Positions 60,069-64,000 of a stretch of 64,000 nucleotides of DNA are shown one piece after another (within the stretch, counting starts at the first letter, position 1; the number at the start of each line of letters is the position of its first letter). The notes under the pieces are model-generated. The model was not told the origin of the DNA. It did not search any database and worked only from the letters and a program-made list of their open reading frames with translations. The stretch is from Pseudeuparius sepicola (taxonomy: Eukaryota > Arthropoda > Insecta > Coleoptera > Anthribidae), in NCBI GenBank assembly GCA_963920635.1, contig OY987299.1, forward strand, positions 119,227,373-119,291,372, read 5' to 3'. The position numbers and the translations under genes are program-made.

Positions 60069-61109
60069 AATTAGTACCTTTTTTTCTGTTTTGAAAAATT
60101 GAATTTTCCTTATGTTTTCCCCGGGGGCCAAACTTAAAATTACTATTTTCCGACTCAGCATCGATTTACCTTTCAACCCTCTCCAAGAAAAACAACAGAA
60201 AATTCCTAGGGATTTTGTGGAGAATGTCATCTGACAAAATCGGGACTTCTTACAGTAATCGGGGTATAGTTACAGTTTAAATAAATCTCTCGCTGCATCT
60301 CTCTGTGATTTTTCGTTATTTTTTCTTTAATAATTTAAAATTCGTTCTTTCTCGTCCTCACTAATTCTAAACCCAATTTTTCTCTTCCTGTCGATCTCAA
60401 TCTTCGATACAGCTTACATATAAATGAAGCACTCTGAAAATTTCTATTTGGATATTTGCGAGAATACTCCCTCAAAGACCTTTAAAATATCACAGCATTC
60501 TTTCAAAAACATTTTTTAAAACTGTAACTAGTAACAGTGTCAGTAACAAAAATTAAGACTAATCTGACAGGTAAATAGAAATATTGAACTTATACAACCT
60601 ACTTGATTGTAAGTTTTATTATCATGGCTGACTTGTTTTGTCATAAATTTGGTGTTATTGTTTCGCCTACTCAGATTGAACATCAGACACTGACCATGAG
60701 ATTATGTATCTAGTTTAATGGAGCTTTTCGGATAAATATCTCGGAAACGGTTGGAGATAAATAGGTCAAATTATATACACCATCGAATTCCCCTTAATTT
60801 TTACTACAATATCATTTTTGAATGACGACTATTTCCGCTTGTATGGGCATCCCTGTACCTAAATCGATAAAATCAAGGTCCGCACTAGATTTTCTTAGAT
60901 TCCAATATATTCTAATTCATTGTTGATGATTCATCAGTGATGATTCATCGCCGATGAATAACCATCAGTTGTGGCGAGTTAATTTACTCAATACTTGTGG
61001 TGCAAAGTTTCTCTCTGGAAATTGGTCTGAATTGTATTTGCATAGACATTTATGTTACGTTGGGGCAAGCTGCCGCCTTTGTACATTGCACGAATTATTT
61101 TTGTTTTAG

Positions 61110-61313
61110 GTTCTGGACCATCCAAACAAATCGGCAAACACCAAGCAGCGATGAACGCATTGTTGGAATTAAAAGAAATGGGCGTGTACGATCCCATTCT
61201 AAATCCAGTAACTCCGTTCGATCCGGCACCCAGCCAGAAGAGGCAGTCGCCCGATGAGCCACCCTGCGAAGGCATGCCCGAACCCAAATTCGAGCCCAGC
61301 TTTACTTACATAA
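61110..61313 (+). CDS. r2d2: R2D2/Loquacious-type protein, coding exon 2
   Basis: After the acceptor tttgttttag|g the frame joins exon 1 in phase (G|GT) and reads GSGPSKQIGKHQAAMNALLE. This is the end of dsRBD1: the SKxxxKHxAA helix whose lysines bind the dsRNA phosphates, then an A-rich helix. Residues 76-121 form a proline-rich linker (contains PFDPAPSQKRQ and DEPP). The exon stops at a consensus donor (ataa|gtaagg) in phase 1. The 6,012-bp intron before it (55098-61109) is full of palindromic repeats. The linker is not a recognised domain. Confidence 0.75.
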
Positions 61314-61363
61314 GTAAGGGACCCGAAATGGGGCGACGTTTGATTACGTTGTTGGTATTTCAG

Positions 61364-61550
61364 TGACCTTGAAGGAGCTCTGTTCTGAGAACAAGATGCC
61401 CGAACCTGTGTTTGAAGAAATCTCGGATGTGGGACCTCCACATGCTAAAGAATTCATGTACGAATGCAGAGTTGCATCAATAAAAACACAAGGAATAGCT
61501 AGCACAAAGAAAATGGCAAGGCATGTTGCCGCCAAGGATATGCTTGACAG
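61364..61550 (+). CDS. r2d2: R2D2/Loquacious-type protein, coding exon 3 (dsRBD2); gene continues beyond window
   Basis: A short 50-bp intron (61314-61363, GTAAGG...TTTCAG) separates this from exon 2; the split codon is ATG. The exon encodes about 62 residues of a second dsRBD: LKELC, then PEPVFEEISDVGPPHAKEF, then a beta region with C-R-V and the STKKMARHVAA helix. GPPHAKxF and TKKxAxxxAA are family signatures. The exon most likely ends at a perfect donor (gacag|gtatgt) at 61551 in phase 2. Reading through instead gives a stop near 61633, which is less likely because R2D2 and TRBP proteins continue with a C-terminal partner-binding region. No further exon is recognised before 64000, so the gene is 3' incomplete here. 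Confidence 0.72.
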
Positions 61551-64000
61551 GTATGTTAAAGATTTTAAAACTAAACTAGCATCATCGGATGAACCATTTA
61601 TAAAGGGAAGACACTGCTATAAATATAATACATGAAGACAATGAAAAATTAAATTCAAATTAGCTTCGTTCCTATACCTGATAATAAGTGGCAGAGATTA
61701 ATGTCATGGGCTTTTTCACTTAGAGGAAACCACAGATTTGGAATTTTTTTAACCAAAATTTCCGCAGAAAGAATCCTTCAAACATTCTGAATTTAAAATT
61801 TTCCGCTCAAATTACGCCACAGATCCCTGGAGTTCGCCATATTGAAAATTTGAGTTAACTTTGATAGCAATGTTCTACCTATCATCACAGTCTAACAAGT
61901 AATGCAGACATAGGCGCTGACTCCGCGGGTGCTCCGGCGCTCGAGCACCCGGCCAAAAGTTTGGCCAGTTGTTGGAAGCTCAAGCAAAGGTGACAAGGTG
62001 GCAACTATGCAATTTGAAAATATGTCAAATGTTCCCCATCAAATCGTCCATAAGACTAAGCACTTTTGCGTTATTTACGCAAAGTTAGGTAACTACTCGT
62101 TTTTTGTTATTATTTTGTTTTTGTTTAAAGACCGCATCTTAAAATTCAGCGGACTCTCATCCGGATGAATCAGCTGATATCTCCCTCTCATTTGTTTCCC
62201 TTTGGAGGAAGTAAGAGACAGATATCCAGCTGATTCATCGGGATGAGAGTCCCCTGAATTTTAAAACGAGGCCTTTCTTATAGAAATACCTTTTTATTTT
62301 ATTCCATTTACGTTTTGTTTTTTTTAATCATCAGGGTGATAACTGTTCGTTTTTTGTTATGTACTTTTATTTTATATCTATAATTTTTTTTAAGTAACAT
62401 TTTGGGGGGGTTATACCTTGGGCACCCAGCCAAATTTTGAGAAGTCGGCGCCTATGAATGCAGACAATTATTTATTAGCGATGTGTCAAAAGCAGACTCT
62501 TTTAGGCGAAATACCTTCTAAAGAGATAAACATTGTGCGTTTTATTGGATTTTACATTAATCTACATAGCAAGGAGATTGTATTAGGACCGAGTTCATGC
62601 TTAAAATATGTCAGTTTTTCTGTAAATTGAAATGATTATTTTTGACACATCTCTTTAAGTGCCTTCTGTTCTGAAGTTTTTTATTCTGTGCTATCATTCA
62701 TGTTTTTTTTTAAATTTTAGTCAGTTATCCTAACCTTTTTTAAATTGAAATGAAATGTAAAAATATCAAATTTAAGTTGATAGATGTGTCACGTTATTAT
62801 TTTTATTTAATTTATTATGATTATAGTATGAAACTGGTAAATGATCTCGTAGCACAGCCTCAGCCCAAGATTCAAAGAATTGAATGGTTATAGTACATTA
62901 TACAGTGTTACCCACTTCAAACCAGAAGACCCTATAAAATTTGTATTTATCGTCCGATTTTGATCTGTTTTTTTTAAGCTAGATCATAAAAAACTACTTT
63001 ATGGCAAAATGGCACGTTTTATTTTAAAAAATCAAGGCTACTAAGACATATTTTTTTATCTTACTAGGCCATTGGATTGGACATCCCTTAAAAAGGGTTT
63101 GTACCAAAATATGTTAAAAAATATCAGACAATAAAAATTCTAGAAACCAATGACGTCGGAGCCTATAGACAGGTTTGTTTTGATAAACGCTTGACGCCCA
63201 GAACTAATCACAATCTAAGCGCTCCATTAAATTATTCTGAAAACGTCGTGAGATTGTCAGAAATTGCCCCTTTTTGTCGAGCCGTAGCGAACTTATTTCG
63301 ACTCTGGGCTCGGAGGTTGGCGTCGTTAGACCATCCCCGAGTCTTCAGGTGAGGTTCCGATGCTTCCAGCGCCCCCAAACAAGAAAAATCATGCGATATC
63401 TAAGTGTGATTCTGGAGGAACTATAACGGGGAATCACCGGGTGTATAGTTGGTTGATGGTTGACTTTCTCTCTTTGTCTGTAGCATGTTTTTAGAGTAGT
63501 ATGGATATATTTAATCTTGGAGTCAAAATAAACGCCATTATAACAATGGGGCACCACTTCTATAGGTTAATACCCTTATTTGTTTGACTTAGCAAAACTT
63601 TCTTATACAAATTACACTATAAAAGAAAACGCCTGGAAAGAACTTATTATATCAAAAATAAAAACATTCTTACCTCAAAGTCACAGCTAGTTTCTCTTCC
63701 GGAGTTATAGGATAGGGATATTTATTTGACAAATTATTTCTAATATCTTATTTTATTAGATCTAGATCCAAAATATAATGAAGCAGTGTTTAACTTGAAG
63801 AATTCCCAAAATTTATTCTTATTCATTAATAAATGCACATTGATCAAAATGTAAAAAAAAACCTTCCGTTCTTCTCTTAAACATGGAGTGTTCTTTATTA
63901 GCATTTCTCTCGTGTTTTCTTTAAACAATGTGGCTTTCAGGACTCATGGCTTGAATTTTAAAAGTGTACCTATTGTGTATTGCACACTCACATACAAATT
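61551..64000. other. Downstream intron of r2d2-like gene (presumed)
   Basis: No further exon recognised. It holds a hairpin at 62138-62263 (aaaattcagcggactctcat and inverse) and a diverged copy (62463-62690) of the MITE at 13856-14120. 63260-63480 is a GC-richer patch of unknown origin. Confidence 0.45.

Noticed and set aside
1..64000. CRISPR arrays, bacterial operons, prophage or viral integration
   Set aside because: No spaced direct repeats, no ribosome-binding-site-led gene strings and no viral gene set; direct repeats found are transposon or satellite units.

Overview
The window is AT-rich nuclear DNA of an insect. Three things point there: split, intron-containing coding sequence; an R2D2/Loquacious-type double-stranded-RNA-binding gene in the right part; and abundant DUF4817-type Tc1/mariner transposons together with P, hAT, PIF/Harbinger-like and pogo-like elements typical of insect genomes. 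The order cannot be fixed from the sequence. Almost every long open frame here is transposon-derived or a chance frame.

Host genes are few. (1) An r2d2-like gene on the + strand: untranslated leader near 54.6 kb, coding exons at 54938-55097, 61110-61313 and 61364-61550, continuing beyond the window. Its 6-kb first coding intron is filled with palindromic mobile elements. (2) A single minus-strand signal-peptide exon (13326-13409) inside a CpG-rich block, the likely first coding exon of a secretory-pathway gene. (3) A two-exon minus-strand coding tail at 32256-32873, unrecognised.

Layout: 0-4 kb, mariner-type MITE, 120-bp tandem repeats, fold-backs. 4-9 kb, a 402-bp tandem duplication whose second copy is split by two mariners, one carrying a 1.07-kb fold-back. 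9-13.3 kb, featureless or degenerate DNA. 13.3-18.7 kb, signal-peptide exon, then nested terminal-inverted-repeat (TIR) elements. 19-25.7 kb, satellites and fold-back MITEs. 25.8-28.4 kb, a composite THAP/C2H2-bearing inverted-repeat element split by a hAT that itself carries a SINE. 29.4-30.7 kb, a fold-back mariner MITE with a matching empty site at 45.7 kb. 33-37 kb, pogo-like element, SINE, inverted repeats. 37.7-45 kb, four more mariner-type elements, one carrying a 72-bp P-element hairpin and a 1.07-kb fold-back. 45-48 kb, second SINE copy and a PIF/Harbinger-like MITE. 48.3-54.4 kb, a 6.1-kb P element with 53-bp TIRs and a perfect 8-bp target duplication. 54.6-64 kb, the r2d2-like gene and its repeat-laden introns.

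The strongest result is the P-superfamily pair: a large copy encoding a THAP domain but no visible catalytic domain, sitting about 0.25 kb upstream of the r2d2 leader, and a 72-bp derivative made only of its two TIR ends, inserted into a mariner just upstream of its transposase start. All calls come from reading the sequence; no database search was run.
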